The notes under the pieces were generated by a model. That model did no database searches. It saw only the letters and a list, made by a program, of their open reading frames with translations, and had not been told where the DNA came from. A stretch of 64,000 nt of DNA from Salicibibacter cibarius (lineage in GTDB: Bacteria; Bacillota; Bacilli; Bacillales; Marinococcaceae). Shown one piece after another: positions 45,402-54,614 of the stretch. The position numbers and the translations under genes were made by a program. The DNA lies in the NCBI RefSeq assembly GCF_016495725.1, contig NZ_CP054705.1:3658001-3722000 (forward strand), written 5' to 3'. Position 1 is the stretch's first letter; every line of letters starts with the position of its first letter.

Positions 45402-46595
45402 TCATAACGTAAGTGTCCCGATGTTACCTGTTCCCTCACTCTCTTTAGTGTCCGATGTTATTTTTCCGTTATCAACCTCGATAAGCCGCTTCACATGGAG
45501 AAGCAACTGCTTATCTTCGACTATGATTTTGTCGAAGTTGCCAATTTGGCTAATCGCTTGATAAATAGCTTCTTTTGTTACATCCGCCGAGAATATGAGT
45601 ATGCCATCCACGATTAAGCTGATGGGTTCGTCCAGACTGAGAAGCGTTTCGTTATTCCAAATTTCTTCCCCTTCAACCAATAAATATTCATTTTCAAAGC
45701 TTATAATTTCGGTTTCCAGAAGATCACAGCGCTCAAGGAGCAGATCCTCGAGATGTTCGGGACAAACGATATAAGATTCCGTATGAATGTTGTTGATGTT
45801 TTCTATCAATTCGCCTCGTGTGATTTCTGCAGTAAAAATCATTGGTGCATCTGTATACAATTTTTGATGTGAAAAGCGCTTCAGCATATTCCGAGTCACT
45901 TTTAATGTTTTTTCAATATAGGCATAACCGTTTGGAATGATTTCAAAAACTGGATTTCCTTCACTGGAAAGAGCTTTTCGCACAGCCGGTTCCAGGTGCG
46001 CGCGGAGTATAACGACCCCGTTCATATAAAGCTGATCTATATGGTTGTTAACATCATTCGCTTCCACATCATCCGCAAATCTGATCACCCCGTTACCGAG
46101 AATTGAAGTCACTGTTTCAAAACTTTCAAGGGTTTGTTTTGAAAGTGTGTGGCTTCCGCTGAACATTTTGGGCATTTTATCGTATCCTATCACAGCGCCT
46201 TGGACATCTCCGATTTTTGACTCAATTGTTCCTCGAATTTCATTCGGTACCATTGCTGCCCCTTGTAATTGAATATCTTTGACACGTTCGAGAAAAGTTT
46301 CCCCATGAACGTCTTTTTCAATGAAGAGCGCTCCTAACACCACAGCTCGAAGTGGTTCTACCAATTGTTCCAAATACTGCTGCGTAATGGTTAACCCACC
46401 TTGTATGAGTTGATAACCTTCCTCAACTTCAATGACGCTACCGATATTGCCAATGTTGATTTTCTGCAAAATGTCCCCTTTCCCTTTTCGAACCATGACC
46501 ACTCCGACATTTCCAATCCACTCAATGTCATTTAAATTTTCTTCTGTCGTATTCAACAGGTTTAATACGCCAACATTACCTATCTTTCTTTTCAT
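45402..46595 (-). CDS. Unrecognised protein with IGNVG repeats, sigma-linked
   Basis: 397 residues, no membrane segments. N-terminus has repeated IGNVGV blocks (KRKIGNVGVLNLLN, EWIGNVGVVMV, NIGNIGSVIEV), with a GNIGTLTL echo at the C-terminus; the middle alternates short beta strands (IQLQGAAMVPNEIRGTIE, DQLYMNGVVILRAH). The look is beta-solenoid-like or bactofilin-like, but no family is recognised. GGGG-rich site before ATG. It begins 13 bp after a sigma factor gene, so the pair is an operon. It may be a structural or regulatory partner of that sigma factor. Confidence 0.7.
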   Translation of the reverse strand: MKRKIGNVGVLNLLNTTEENLNDIEWIGNVGVVMVRKGKGDILQKINIGNIGSVIEVEEGYQLIQGGLTITQQYLEQLVEPLRAVVLGALFIEKDVHGETFLERVKDIQLQGAAMVPNEIRGTIESKIGDVQGAVIGYDKMPKMFSGSHTLSKQTLESFETVTSILGNGVIRFADDVEANDVNNHIDQLYMNGVVILRAHLEPAVRKALSSEGNPVFEIIPNGYAYIEKTLKVTRNMLKRFSHQKLYTDAPMIFTAEITRGELIENINNIHTESYIVCPEHLEDLLLERCDLLETEIISFENEYLLVEGEEIWNNETLLSLDEPISLIVDGILIFSADVTKEAIYQAISQIGNFDKIIVEDKQLLLHVKRLIEVDNGKITSDTKESEGTGNIGTLTL

Positions 46596-46608
46596 TATCC
46601 CTTCCCCT

Positions 46609-47067
46609 TTAGCAAATTTGTTTTCGTAACTTTATCAGCGCCGATCGCAGTTTTGATCTGACCGTTGAGGCAGGTAACGACAGCTGCCTACCGATTTCCT
46701 CACTTGAAAATCCGAGCCAAAACTTTTGAAAAACAATTGTGCTCTGTTCCTCCGACAATGCTCCAAGAAGTTCCATCATTTCAATGTTTTGAAATGCGTT
46801 GATACTTGGAAATAATTGCTCGTGTTGTGTTTGTTCATATGGTGCATATCTTTTACGTTTCCTACGCTCATCAATCAAGAGGCGTTTCATCACTTTGAAG
46901 AACCATGCTTTTTGTTGATGATGCTTTAGCTCAAACACCTTTTCATCCTTTAATGCACGTAGCCATGCTTCATGAATCAGGTCATTGGCTTCTTGTTCAT
47001 GCCGAGCGATACTCAAGGCAAAACGCCGTAAGTCGGGAAATAATTTTTCGTACTGTTCTCCTCCCAT
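46609..47067 (-). CDS. ECF-like sigma-70 factor
   Basis: 152 residues: region 2 (RRFALSIARHEQEANDLIHEAWLRAL, then WFFKVMKRLLIDERRKRKR) and region 4 (LSEEQSTIVFQKFWLGFSSEEIGRQL then PASTVRSKLRSALIKLRKQ). No regions 1 or 3, hence ECF-type. ATG 47067 sits after AGGGAG. No anti-sigma gene with a membrane helix is adjacent; the gene downstream is the 397-residue IGNVG protein. Confidence 0.85.
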   Translation of the reverse strand: MGGEQYEKLFPDLRRFALSIARHEQEANDLIHEAWLRALKDEKVFELKHHQQKAWFFKVMKRLLIDERRKRKRYAPYEQTQHEQLFPSINAFQNIEMMELLGALSEEQSTIVFQKFWLGFSSEEIGRQLSLPASTVRSKLRSALIKLRKQIC

Positions 47068-47295
47068 AAACTCCCTCTTCAAAATCAAAATTGGCTCATT
47101 TATGAATATAACGTTTCAAGTTGAGCAACTGTTGAATGATTTAAAAAAAATTTACCTTAACTCCCGCTTACACTTCTTCTTGTGCTCCATTTAACGAATA
47201 CAGATATCAAGGCTTAATATTTTTTCGCAATAAATCTAATCAAAATTTATACCCGAAACGTTATCTTAGTAAACACATTAAATGGGGATATAAAA

Positions 47296-48507
47296 ATGGC
47301 GATAAAATCACTATGGAAAAACAGACCTTATGTACGTATGCTTATAGCTCAATCCTTTTCATCGTTTGCAGATTGGATGTTCCTTATTTCTGTTTTAGCA
47401 TTAGCAGGGTTAACATTAAATGCTTCTTCGCTTGATATGTCTTTTATCATGCTTTCTTTTATTATTCCGCAGCTTTTCATTTCTCCTGTTGCAGGTATTA
47501 TCGCTGATAAATTAGATCGTAAACGGATTATATTGATTTCAGAGTTAGGAAGAGCAGCTATTGTTCTTTTTGTCCCTTTGATCTCAGCGATTTGGCAATT
47601 AGCATTAATAATGATGACATTGAGTTCTTTCACAAGTTTTTTTATTCCTTCTAAGAACGGTAAAATAAAAGAAAACCTTGATGAAGGGAATTTACAACAA
47701 GGTGTAGCGATCAGTGGAATGATTGATAACGCAAGTAAAATCTTCGGTCCGTCTTTAGGTGGTTTTCTGATAGCTACTCTTAACTTACCTACGTTATTTT
47801 ACATGATTAGTATATTCTATGTTTTATCTATTTTGGCTGTACTTTTCTTACCTAAAGATCAATACAGTAAGATTGAACCAGAAGCAAAAGAAACAGATTC
47901 ACGTATCACCACTTTGTTTAAAGGTTTTAAGGACATAAAATCCAATCCTTTAATACTCTCTGGTATGATCGCCTTAGCAAGTGGAATGTTTTTTGTACAA
48001 CTCATTGATTCTCAGCTAATCTTGTTCTTGGATCAAACGTTTGACCCGTCATCACAAGTTTTAGGGTATTCAATGGCAGCAAGTGGTCTAGGAACTCTTT
48101 TCATAACTGCTTATTTGAGTAAAAGAATAATAAATAATTATTCCTTATATTACTTATTAGGCATTTTCACGCTAGGCGCTACCTTTATAGCTATCCTAAT
48201 TTTCACAGTAACTTCGCAATTTATAGGAATATTTCTAATACCTTTTGGCTTTTTTATAGCAGGAATAGCTCTTGGAAGTATAATGATCTCATTTCAAATA
48301 CTTGTTCAAAAATCCATTCCTGTTACCCATACAGGGCGTATCTTTGGTGCTATTTCTGGAATTACAAGTTTAGCAACAGTTCTAGGCCTTACATTAGGCG
48401 GTGTTAAAGCTGAATTGCTTGGGGTATACACAGCATACTTTGTGGCAGGGATTTGCCTCATCTTACTGTCCGTATTTTTAAGACTATACGCCACATTAAA
48501 GAATTAA
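47296..48507 (+). CDS. MFS transporter
   Basis: 403 residues, twelve helices. Loop 2-3 signature DKLDRKRIILISELGRAA (MFS motif A), and a long central loop YSKIEPEAKETDSR. Similar to the macrolide/drug efflux type MFS (MefA/YttB-like); substrate unknown. GGGGATATAAAA before the ATG. Different sequence from the interrupted MFS nearby. Confidence 0.85.
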   Translation: MAIKSLWKNRPYVRMLIAQSFSSFADWMFLISVLALAGLTLNASSLDMSFIMLSFIIPQLFISPVAGIIADKLDRKRIILISELGRAAIVLFVPLISAIWQLALIMMTLSSFTSFFIPSKNGKIKENLDEGNLQQGVAISGMIDNASKIFGPSLGGFLIATLNLPTLFYMISIFYVLSILAVLFLPKDQYSKIEPEAKETDSRITTLFKGFKDIKSNPLILSGMIALASGMFFVQLIDSQLILFLDQTFDPSSQVLGYSMAASGLGTLFITAYLSKRIINNYSLYYLLGIFTLGATFIAILIFTVTSQFIGIFLIPFGFFIAGIALGSIMISFQILVQKSIPVTHTGRIFGAISGITSLATVLGLTLGGVKAELLGVYTAYFVAGICLILLSVFLRLYATLKN

Positions 48508-48612
48508 AAAAATATTGCCTTCCATGGTTGATAGTAAGATTCAAGTTCGGACAGAGTTATTTCGTTAAATGGCCTCGTTCACGCCACAACCTCTATTACT
48601 ACTTTCACGAAA

Positions 48613-48658
48613 AGAACCCCCTTGGAGTCTGCATTCAAAGGGGGGAGCCTTATTTTTA
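48613..48658. terminator. Bidirectional terminator between MFS and DUF6884 genes
   Basis: CCCCCTT (48617-48623) and AAAGGGGG pair; T-rich on both strands (TTATTTTT plus, TTCTTTT minus). Lies between convergent genes. Confidence 0.8.
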
Positions 48659-48664
48659 TTACAA

Positions 48665-49117
48665 CTACAAAGGTCGCCCCTCTTTGAGCGCTTGCTTTAA
48701 CTTTTGCTGCATTTCGCCGATGCCGCGACTGCCAAGTAACGGCATCTCAATGTTGGCATGGGGGCCAAAACTTTTTTCAACGATTGGTTTGTATTTTTTA
48801 CCGGTAAGGACGACGAGGTGTTGAAAATCGTTCAGTCGCTTCTTTCGTACTTGTTCAGCCAAACATTTCATTGAAATAATATCATCACTTTTATGGCTAA
48901 AAGATAAGTCATAGGGGCCGGGAACAGTGTCCTCCAGCTGTAAAAACCCGTGTTTCGCTGATAAAATCACCCATTGGGGATGAAACATCTCTGCGTATGC
49001 ACGACACAGACGGTGAAATGTCCCAATGTAAGCATCACGGGCAAAGACGGGGCCAATCTCCCCTTCTTTGTCCCAGATTTTTCTATTCCCGCATGGGAGA
49101 ATCGCAAGGGTTGTCAC
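48665..49117 (-). CDS. DUF6884-domain protein
   Basis: 150 residues, soluble. Opens LAILPCGNRKIWDKEG, then RDAYIGTFHRLCRAYAEMF and WVILSAKHGFLQLEDTVPGPYDLSF, closing with LPLLGSRGIGEMQQKLKQAL. CGxxK...AKYGF-like words match DUF6884, a domain of unknown function that resembles YaaA-type folds. Marks the right border of the accessory block. Confidence 0.75.
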   Translation of the reverse strand: MTTLAILPCGNRKIWDKEGEIGPVFARDAYIGTFHRLCRAYAEMFHPQWVILSAKHGFLQLEDTVPGPYDLSFSHKSDDIISMKCLAEQVRKKRLNDFQHLVVLTGKKYKPIVEKSFGPHANIEMPLLGSRGIGEMQQKLKQALKEGRPL

Positions 49118-49135
49118 AAAATCACCGTCCTATTT

Positions 49136-49477
49136 CTACAGTAAGAAAAACAGTACAATAATCACGAGCAAAATCACTCCTGCACCCATACACCCAATCG
49201 CCCCGCAACCCGCGCCGCCAAACCCGCCCCGGTAACCTCTGCCATAGCGGCGGCGACGGCCTCCAAGCATGGAGCCTAATGCCATGCCGCCGAGGAAAGA
49301 ACCTGTTCCTCCCCTACCATTGCCGCTACTATTTGACGCACGGCTTGACGAACGACTTGTCGCACGACCGGAGAAACCACTTGCAGAGCCACGTGATCTT
49401 CCGCCGCGAGTATTTCCTCCTCTCGGACGGCCACCGCCACGGCGTCCTCCGCCTCCTCTTCTTCCTCTTCTGCTCAT
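49136..49477 (-). CDS. Arg/Gly-rich protein with C-terminal membrane helix
   Basis: 113 residues. Residues 1-90 are low complexity, RGG-type repeats (RRGGGGRRGG, RPRGGNTRGGRSRG) with a Ser-rich centre. The C-terminus has FLGGMALGSMLGG and a final helix GAGVILLVIIVLFFLL with no residues after it, a tail-anchor layout. ATG 49477 with GGGAGG upstream. Basic RGG stretches suggest nucleic acid or anionic lipid contact. Codon bias is compatible with coding. Confidence 0.7.
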   Translation of the reverse strand: MSRRGRRGGGGRRGGGRPRGGNTRGGRSRGSASGFSGRATSRSSSRASNSSGNGRGGTGSFLGGMALGSMLGGRRRRYGRGYRGGFGGAGCGAIGCMGAGVILLVIIVLFFLL

Positions 49478-49551
49478 TACTGAACCTCCCATTTTCTTTT
49501 TGCTATTCTTTCATTTTACCAAAATTCCTATTTCGTTTCTCAGGTCAATAG

Positions 49552-49959
49552 TCATGCTTTTTCGCCTTCAAACCGTGCATACACTTTTCTATTTGGGCGT
49601 GGACCATCGAATTCACAGTAATAAATGCCTTGCCATGTTCCGAGTATCAATTTTCCGTCCTTCACAAGCACTGTTTCACTCGTCCCCACGGTGCTCGCTT
49701 TCAGATGGGCCGCTGTATTTCCTTCCCCGTGCCGGTCTTTAGGGTGGTTCCAAGGGTAGATTTCATCCAGGCGCCGGATAACGTCTGTTTTGACGTCGGG
49801 GTCAGCGTTTTCATTAATTGTTAAACCCGCAGTCGTGTGCATATTAAAAAGCGTGACGATGCCATCGCGATACCCCTCTTTCGTTACCCAATCTTGAATA
49901 TCTCCGGTAATGTCGATCATTTCATCCCGTTTTGATGTTTTGTACTGAAACATTTTCAT
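49552..49959 (-). CDS. yjbQ: YjbQ-type secondary thiamine-phosphate synthase
   Basis: 135 residues of UPF0047/YjbQ. Signatures: LFNMHTTAGLTINENADPDV, ERHGEGNTAAHLKAS-type segment (here DRHGEGNTAAHLKAS), and LGTWQGIYYCEFDGPR. The family has low thiamine-phosphate synthase activity; true role uncertain. AGGAGG before the ATG. Confidence 0.9.
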   Translation of the reverse strand: MKMFQYKTSKRDEMIDITGDIQDWVTKEGYRDGIVTLFNMHTTAGLTINENADPDVKTDVIRRLDEIYPWNHPKDRHGEGNTAAHLKASTVGTSETVLVKDGKLILGTWQGIYYCEFDGPRPNRKVYARFEGEKA

Positions 49960-49974
49960 ATAAATTCCTCCTTC

Positions 49975-50586
49975 TTATACCAAATCCACACGTGACCGTA
50001 TGGCGTTGGCAAGCATCAAAATGAGCCAAAAGGTGATGAGGCCTACGATGAGAAGAACCCCCGCGAGTGCATATCCCAACGCTTCCATATAATTGAAAAT
50101 CTCGGTGACAAACACCCCCATCATCGTGCCGATCATGACGACCATCATATAAAAAATAAAGGTTACACCCCACTTCATAACGGGATGTTTTAATAACGTG
50201 AGCAAGGCAATCACCGAAGGGGTCAGAACAAACATCGTTGCCAATTGCGCGCTTGCATGGAAAAGGATCTCGGAAAAATCCGCATCTCCGAAACCGATCA
50301 TTCTCCCAAATCCTTCAAGCACGATCCAAATCACACCGATGAGCATGACAACGAGTGCCCGTGCTTGAAAAAACGTTTTTAACGGAAGGGGCAACGAAAG
50401 CATGAACCTCCTCGTTTTATGTTTATCATCCGTTTGCGTCAACGTCAGCGCCAATATAAATATAATCACAAAGCCGGTCACGGAATAGTCTGTGTAAAAT
50501 AAAGCCCCCGCGAACGGCGCAAAGATCACAAGAAAAAGAATCGCCCAGCGCAATAGCCACAGATCCAATTTCATAAGAGGTGCCAT
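49975..50586 (-). CDS. ABC-2 type permease
   Basis: 203 residues, six helices (AILFLVIFAPFAGALFY, VTGFVIIFILALTLT, MFVLTPSVIALLTLL, VGLITFWLILMLANAI), with the DDKHKTRRFMLSLPL loop typical of ABC-2/YhcI/DUF-type permeases next to the helix that meets the ATPase. Its start overlaps the ATPase stop (TAATG), a coupled exporter pair. Substrate unknown. Confidence 0.8.
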   Translation of the reverse strand: MAPLMKLDLWLLRWAILFLVIFAPFAGALFYTDYSVTGFVIIFILALTLTQTDDKHKTRRFMLSLPLPLKTFFQARALVVMLIGVIWIVLEGFGRMIGFGDADFSEILFHASAQLATMFVLTPSVIALLTLLKHPVMKWGVTFIFYMMVVMIGTMMGVFVTEIFNYMEALGYALAGVLLIVGLITFWLILMLANAIRSRVDLV

Positions 50587-51359
50587 TACTCATCACCGCC
50601 TAAATAATAATCATGCAAATCCTCCAAGGCGGCTTGCTTCGACCCTTCTTCTTCAGGCTTTCCTTTATGTATCGTACCGTCAGCAGCTACGGCATGATTT
50701 TCCCGCAACTTCTCTACCAGACCGTGCGCGAGAATCTCTCCTTTGTCCATCAACCAAATCGATGAAGCAAGTTGCTCCATATCGGCCAAAATATGTGAAG
50801 AAAAAATAATCGTCGTTCCACGCTTTTTATTTTCCTCATTCAACAGCGCGATCATTTGTTTTCTCGATTTCGTGTCCAAGCCGGAGGTAGGTTCATCGAG
50901 CAACAACATTTCCGGATGATGGGCAAGCGCCGTCGCAATGCCTGTTTTCATACGCATGCCACGTGAGAACGTCTTTACTTTTTTCTTTTTATCAACCTCA
51001 AATTGATCAAGCAATGAAAAAAAATACGTATCATCCCAGCCTGTATAAACCTCGCTTAAAAATGAGGCCAATTTCGTCGCGTGCATATCGTCGTACACCG
51101 ATAAATCATCGAAAACAAAACCGACCGTTTGCTTCCATTCTTGCATAGACGTCGCCGCCCCCTTGTCCGTATACCGATGAATGTTGCCACTTGTCGGCCG
51201 GATTAACCCGAGGACGAGTTGAATCATCGTCGACTTCCCTGCGCCGTTGTTCCCGATGACGCCGAGAATTTCTCCTTTTTCAATCGCATGCCCGGGCAGC
51301 GACAGCGTGAATTGATCCCTTTTCTTTGTGACTTCATTAAATTCAAGACGCGTGGACAT
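50586..51359 (-). CDS. ABC exporter ATPase
   Basis: 257 residues. Walker A GNNGAGKST (36-44), signature FSRGMRMKTGIA, Walker B LLLLDEPTSGLD, D-loop, H-loop SSHILADME. YtrB-like export ATPase. The C-terminal ~30 residues are charged and unusual (HKGKPEEEGSKQAALEDL). Pairs with the ABC-2 permease. Confidence 0.92.
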   Translation of the reverse strand: MSTRLEFNEVTKKRDQFTLSLPGHAIEKGEILGVIGNNGAGKSTMIQLVLGLIRPTSGNIHRYTDKGAATSMQEWKQTVGFVFDDLSVYDDMHATKLASFLSEVYTGWDDTYFFSLLDQFEVDKKKKVKTFSRGMRMKTGIATALAHHPEMLLLDEPTSGLDTKSRKQMIALLNEENKKRGTTIIFSSHILADMEQLASSIWLMDKGEILAHGLVEKLRENHAVAADGTIHKGKPEEEGSKQAALEDLHDYYLGGDE

Positions 51360-51494
51360 CCGTTCACCTCCAAAAATAATTTTTCGAAAAAAAGATGGAC
51401 TAGATCTATTTTCATGGTATAATATTCATTAATTATCAAATTACATCTTAATAATAGTATTTAATTCCTGATTTTAATTGCGGGGGACGCACAT

Positions 51495-52964
51495 ATGAAT
51501 CTTCATAAACGAAATAAAATGTTGGCGAAACTGACTTGGGCTTTATTTGCCCTTGGGTTGATCGGCAATTTTGTCAGTGGCGTACCGACCGATGCGATTA
51601 TCATCTTTACCATAACAGGAATCTTTTTAGCAGGTATAATCACTTTATTAACATATATGCAAAAAATCATTCCCGTCGTTCCTTATATCGTCACCGTTGG
51701 ATTTGCCATTTTAACGATCGTTTTAGGTTTTAGCTCACCAAAGCTCTCCAATTTTCTGATCGTCTTTTTAAGCATCGCCATCGTTTCACTTTATCAAAAT
51801 TATCGATTGATCGCATTAGCCGGTTTTCTTAATTTGATTTTAACAAATGTTTTTTTTATTGTATTGAATGAATCGATGTTTGTTGGATTAGGGACAGATA
51901 TACAAATTTCACTAAATCTATTTGTCATTCTAATCACATTGGTATTGATGGGACAGGCCACCATTGGAACAAAACTGCAGCAAAACGTCGAAAATCAAGC
52001 GGAACAAGCCCTTCAAGGGAAAAAACAACTGGAAAAACTATTTGAAAAAGTCTCCCATTCGCAAGCAACCATCAAACAATTCAGCCGCAAAGTTAATGAA
52101 AACGTTTCTTCCATGAAGGAAGTATCCAATCAATTAAGGGAAGCATTCACCGAGGTTTCAAAAGGAACCGAGCATCAGGCGGCCAGTGTAAGCGAAATGA
52201 ATGACCTTATGCAAAGTCAAGATCACACTGTAAACGAAGTGACAAGCCATACAACAAATGTGGCGACTGCAACGGATGACAGCTTAAAAGAGGCGACGGC
52301 CGATTATGAAAGGCTGCGGCAGTTAAAAATAGAAGTGGGCAAAGTTCAAAAAATGGTTCAAAGCACCGCTGATACGATGAACGAATTAGTGAACAAATCA
52401 AAAGATGTCGGTACGATTCTTGTCACGGTTGATGGGCTTGCCGAGCAAACGAACCTGTTATCATTGAACGCGGCCATCGAGGCTGCACGCGCGGGAGAAC
52501 ACGGAAAGGGCTTTGCCGTCGTCGCTGACGAAGTGCGAAAACTCGCGGTAGATTCCCAACAATCAACGAAAAAGATCGCCGATATCATCCACGGGATTCA
52601 AGAACAGTCCGGAACGGTCGCCAAAGAAGTGCATCGAAGCAAAAGCGCCATCGATGAAAGCCTTGATATGGCAAAGCAAAGTGAAGAAAGCCTAGAGAAA
52701 TTGGTAAAAAACATGGGGACTATGAGAGAATCGGCTCGTTCGCTTGAAACCCTCGTTAAAAAATTGGAGGATTCTTCTGAAACAATTACCGGTGAAATCA
52801 CTGCCATCGCAGGTGTCACCCAAAATTCGCACGGAATGGTCGAAGAAGTATTCGCAAGCGTCGAAGAACAAAACGAATACATGGTCGAAATCAACGATCA
52901 ATTTGAGCAATTGGAAGCATTAAATGAAGACTTATCGGAATTAGTGGTGAATACTCCTAAATAA
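51495..52964 (+). CDS. Methyl-accepting chemotaxis protein without extracellular domain
   Basis: 489 residues. N-terminal six-helix membrane part (residues about 12-160) with no large external loop, then coiled coil with methylation-type Gln/Glu heptads and the hairpin tip [32 protein letters not shown]. Signals probably enter through the membrane domain itself. GGGGG site before ATG. No che genes nearby. Confidence 0.9.
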   Translation: MNLHKRNKMLAKLTWALFALGLIGNFVSGVPTDAIIIFTITGIFLAGIITLLTYMQKIIPVVPYIVTVGFAILTIVLGFSSPKLSNFLIVFLSIAIVSLYQNYRLIALAGFLNLILTNVFFIVLNESMFVGLGTDIQISLNLFVILITLVLMGQATIGTKLQQNVENQAEQALQGKKQLEKLFEKVSHSQATIKQFSRKVNENVSSMKEVSNQLREAFTEVSKGTEHQAASVSEMNDLMQSQDHTVNEVTSHTTNVATATDDSLKEATADYERLRQLKIEVGKVQKMVQSTADTMNELVNKSKDVGTILVTVDGLAEQTNLLSLNAAIEAARAGEHGKGFAVVADEVRKLAVDSQQSTKKIADIIHGIQEQSGTVAKEVHRSKSAIDESLDMAKQSEESLEKLVKNMGTMRESARSLETLVKKLEDSSETITGEITAIAGVTQNSHGMVEEVFASVEEQNEYMVEINDQFEQLEALNEDLSELVVNTPK

Positions 52965-53009
52965 CAACAACATTTCCACGGCGAACTTCTTAACGTTCGC
53001 CTATTTTGG

Positions 53010-53936
53010 CTACCCGTCCAAAACAAGCGCACGGACTGCCTCAATGACCACTTCCGGATGATCGGCGTGCAAAAAATGATCGCCATCGGGAACGATGATT
53101 TGTTCACTTTCTGTAGACCATTCAAGTAAATCTTTTTGTGATTCCCCCCAACCTTCCATATCGTTTTCCCCGCCGGTGATAACCGTTAGCGGAATGTCCC
53201 CTGTCTCTCCGCCATTAAGCACTGTATTACCGTTGTCGTTTAAACGCGATCTTTCTTCCAACATGGTATTGTTCCAGAGGTTTTGCATCGTTTGCTTGCG
53301 ATTTAATTCAAGCACGTCACCCGGTAGATTTTCATTTGTATCTAAAATCCCTGGATAGATGGATCCAACAGCGCGTACAACCCCTGTATTCCGCAAAAAC
53401 TGCATGCCTCTAAAGGGCAACACATTCGGCACGGACATTTCAGCCGCAAATTGCGGACTTGCCCCGTCTACAAGCACAATGCCGTTAACCGCTTCCGGAT
53501 GTTGTTGCGCATAATGAAGGACATCAAGGGATCCCATGGAATGAGCAACCATTGTATAAGGCGGCGAAGCCTCACTGCCTGATAAGGCAGCGTCCATCTC
53601 GGAGACAACCTGTTCAATCGAACGTGAGGCTTTTGTTTGTTCGCTCCAACCATAACCAGGACGTTCATATACCACTGTTTTGGCATCATCGGTTAAAGCC
53701 TGTTGGATTTCAAACCAATCAGCATAAGGAGAAGAAGTGCCACTCCCCGGCACAAAAACGACCGACTCTCCTTCGCCCTCCACAGTAATATGTTGCTCCG
53801 TTCCCTCGATCTCCACCATTGAACCAACAGGAGAATGCGCCTCTCTATCCAAGTGGAGCCCGACCTTTTGAAAAATAACTCCCGCGGCCAGAAGCCCAAA
53901 AATGCTCGCGACAAGAATGAGTAGCCCTTTTCGCAT
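53010..53936 (-). CDS. Alpha/beta hydrolase, membrane anchored
   Basis: 308 residues. N-terminal signal anchor (LLILVASIFGLLAAGVIF), oxyanion region VFVPGSGTSSP, nucleophile Ser in VAHSMGS, and catalytic His in DGDHFLHADHPE. Probably an extracytoplasmic hydrolase; substrate unknown. Divergent from the MarR gene. Confidence 0.85.
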   Translation of the reverse strand: MRKGLLILVASIFGLLAAGVIFQKVGLHLDREAHSPVGSMVEIEGTEQHITVEGEGESVVFVPGSGTSSPYADWFEIQQALTDDAKTVVYERPGYGWSEQTKASRSIEQVVSEMDAALSGSEASPPYTMVAHSMGSLDVLHYAQQHPEAVNGIVLVDGASPQFAAEMSVPNVLPFRGMQFLRNTGVVRAVGSIYPGILDTNENLPGDVLELNRKQTMQNLWNNTMLEERSRLNDNGNTVLNGGETGDIPLTVITGGENDMEGWGESQKDLLEWSTESEQIIVPDGDHFLHADHPEVVIEAVRALVLDG

Positions 53937-54031
53937 GAGAATATCTTCGCCCCTTCTTTGAATTATCCATTATTATACTGAAATAATTTAAAGTTTTACA
54001 GGCATGGGCTAAAATTAGCTTGCAGTCATAC

Positions 54032-54049
54032 TATCTTTATGTTAAGATA
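54032..54049. promoter_or_regulatory. MhqR-like operator upstream of the marR gene
   Basis: TATCTT-TATGTT-AAGATA, an 18-bp palindrome 65 bp before the regulator's ATG. Same as the copy in front of spx. Confidence 0.7.
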
Positions 54050-54113
54050 ATATTAATTCGGAATAAATGATATTGAACTAAATCCCCTTTATGAGATGGA
54101 GGTGAAAAAACGA

Positions 54114-54539
54114 ATGACGAAGACCAACAATCGTCTTAAAGCATTCACCGTTTTAAACCGGGCGACACAATCGATCCAAGATGCGCTCAAAAAAGATGTG
54201 GCCCGATATGGTGTAAATCTTAATGAGTTTGCTGTTTTGGAATTGCTCTATCATAAAGGGGATCAGCCTATACAACAAATCGGAAAACAAGTCCTGATTG
54301 CAAGCAGTAGCATCACCTATGTTGTCGATAAGCTTGAAAAGAAAGGATATCTACACCGAAGGGCATGTACGGACGATCGTCGTGTGATGTATGCAACCAT
54401 TACAGAATCAGGGCAGCAATTTATGGACGAAGTATTTCCGGATCATGAACAAAAAATCGAATCCATTTTTAACGAATGGTCTGAAGAAGAAACTGAAGTT
54501 GCAATTGATTTGCTAAAAAGAGTAGGTCAACACATATAA
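54114..54539 (+). CDS. mhqR: MarR-family regulator (MhqR-like)
   Basis: 141 residues, winged helix with DQPIQQIGKQVLIASSSITY and VDKLEKKGYLHRRACTDDRRVMYATIT, the wing and beta hairpin. In Bacillus, MhqR represses quinone- and diamide-induced dioxygenases, matching the downstream genes. ATG 54114 follows GGAGGTGA by 8 nt. One Cys in RRACTDD could sense electrophiles. Operator copies stand in front of this gene and spx. Confidence 0.75.
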   Translation: MTKTNNRLKAFTVLNRATQSIQDALKKDVARYGVNLNEFAVLELLYHKGDQPIQQIGKQVLIASSSITYVVDKLEKKGYLHRRACTDDRRVMYATITESGQQFMDEVFPDHEQKIESIFNEWSEEETEVAIDLLKRVGQHI

Positions 54540-54569
54540 ACATCGGATCATTCATTTTTTTTTAATATT

Positions 54570-54587
54570 TATCTTGATTTGAAGATA
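54570..54587. promoter_or_regulatory. MhqR-like operator upstream of spx
   Basis: TATCTT-GATTTG-AAGATA, identical arms and spacer length to 54032-54049. It lies 28 bp before the spx start. Confidence 0.7.
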
Positions 54588-54614
54588 TATGAAATAAATA
54601 TAAGGAGCGATTGT

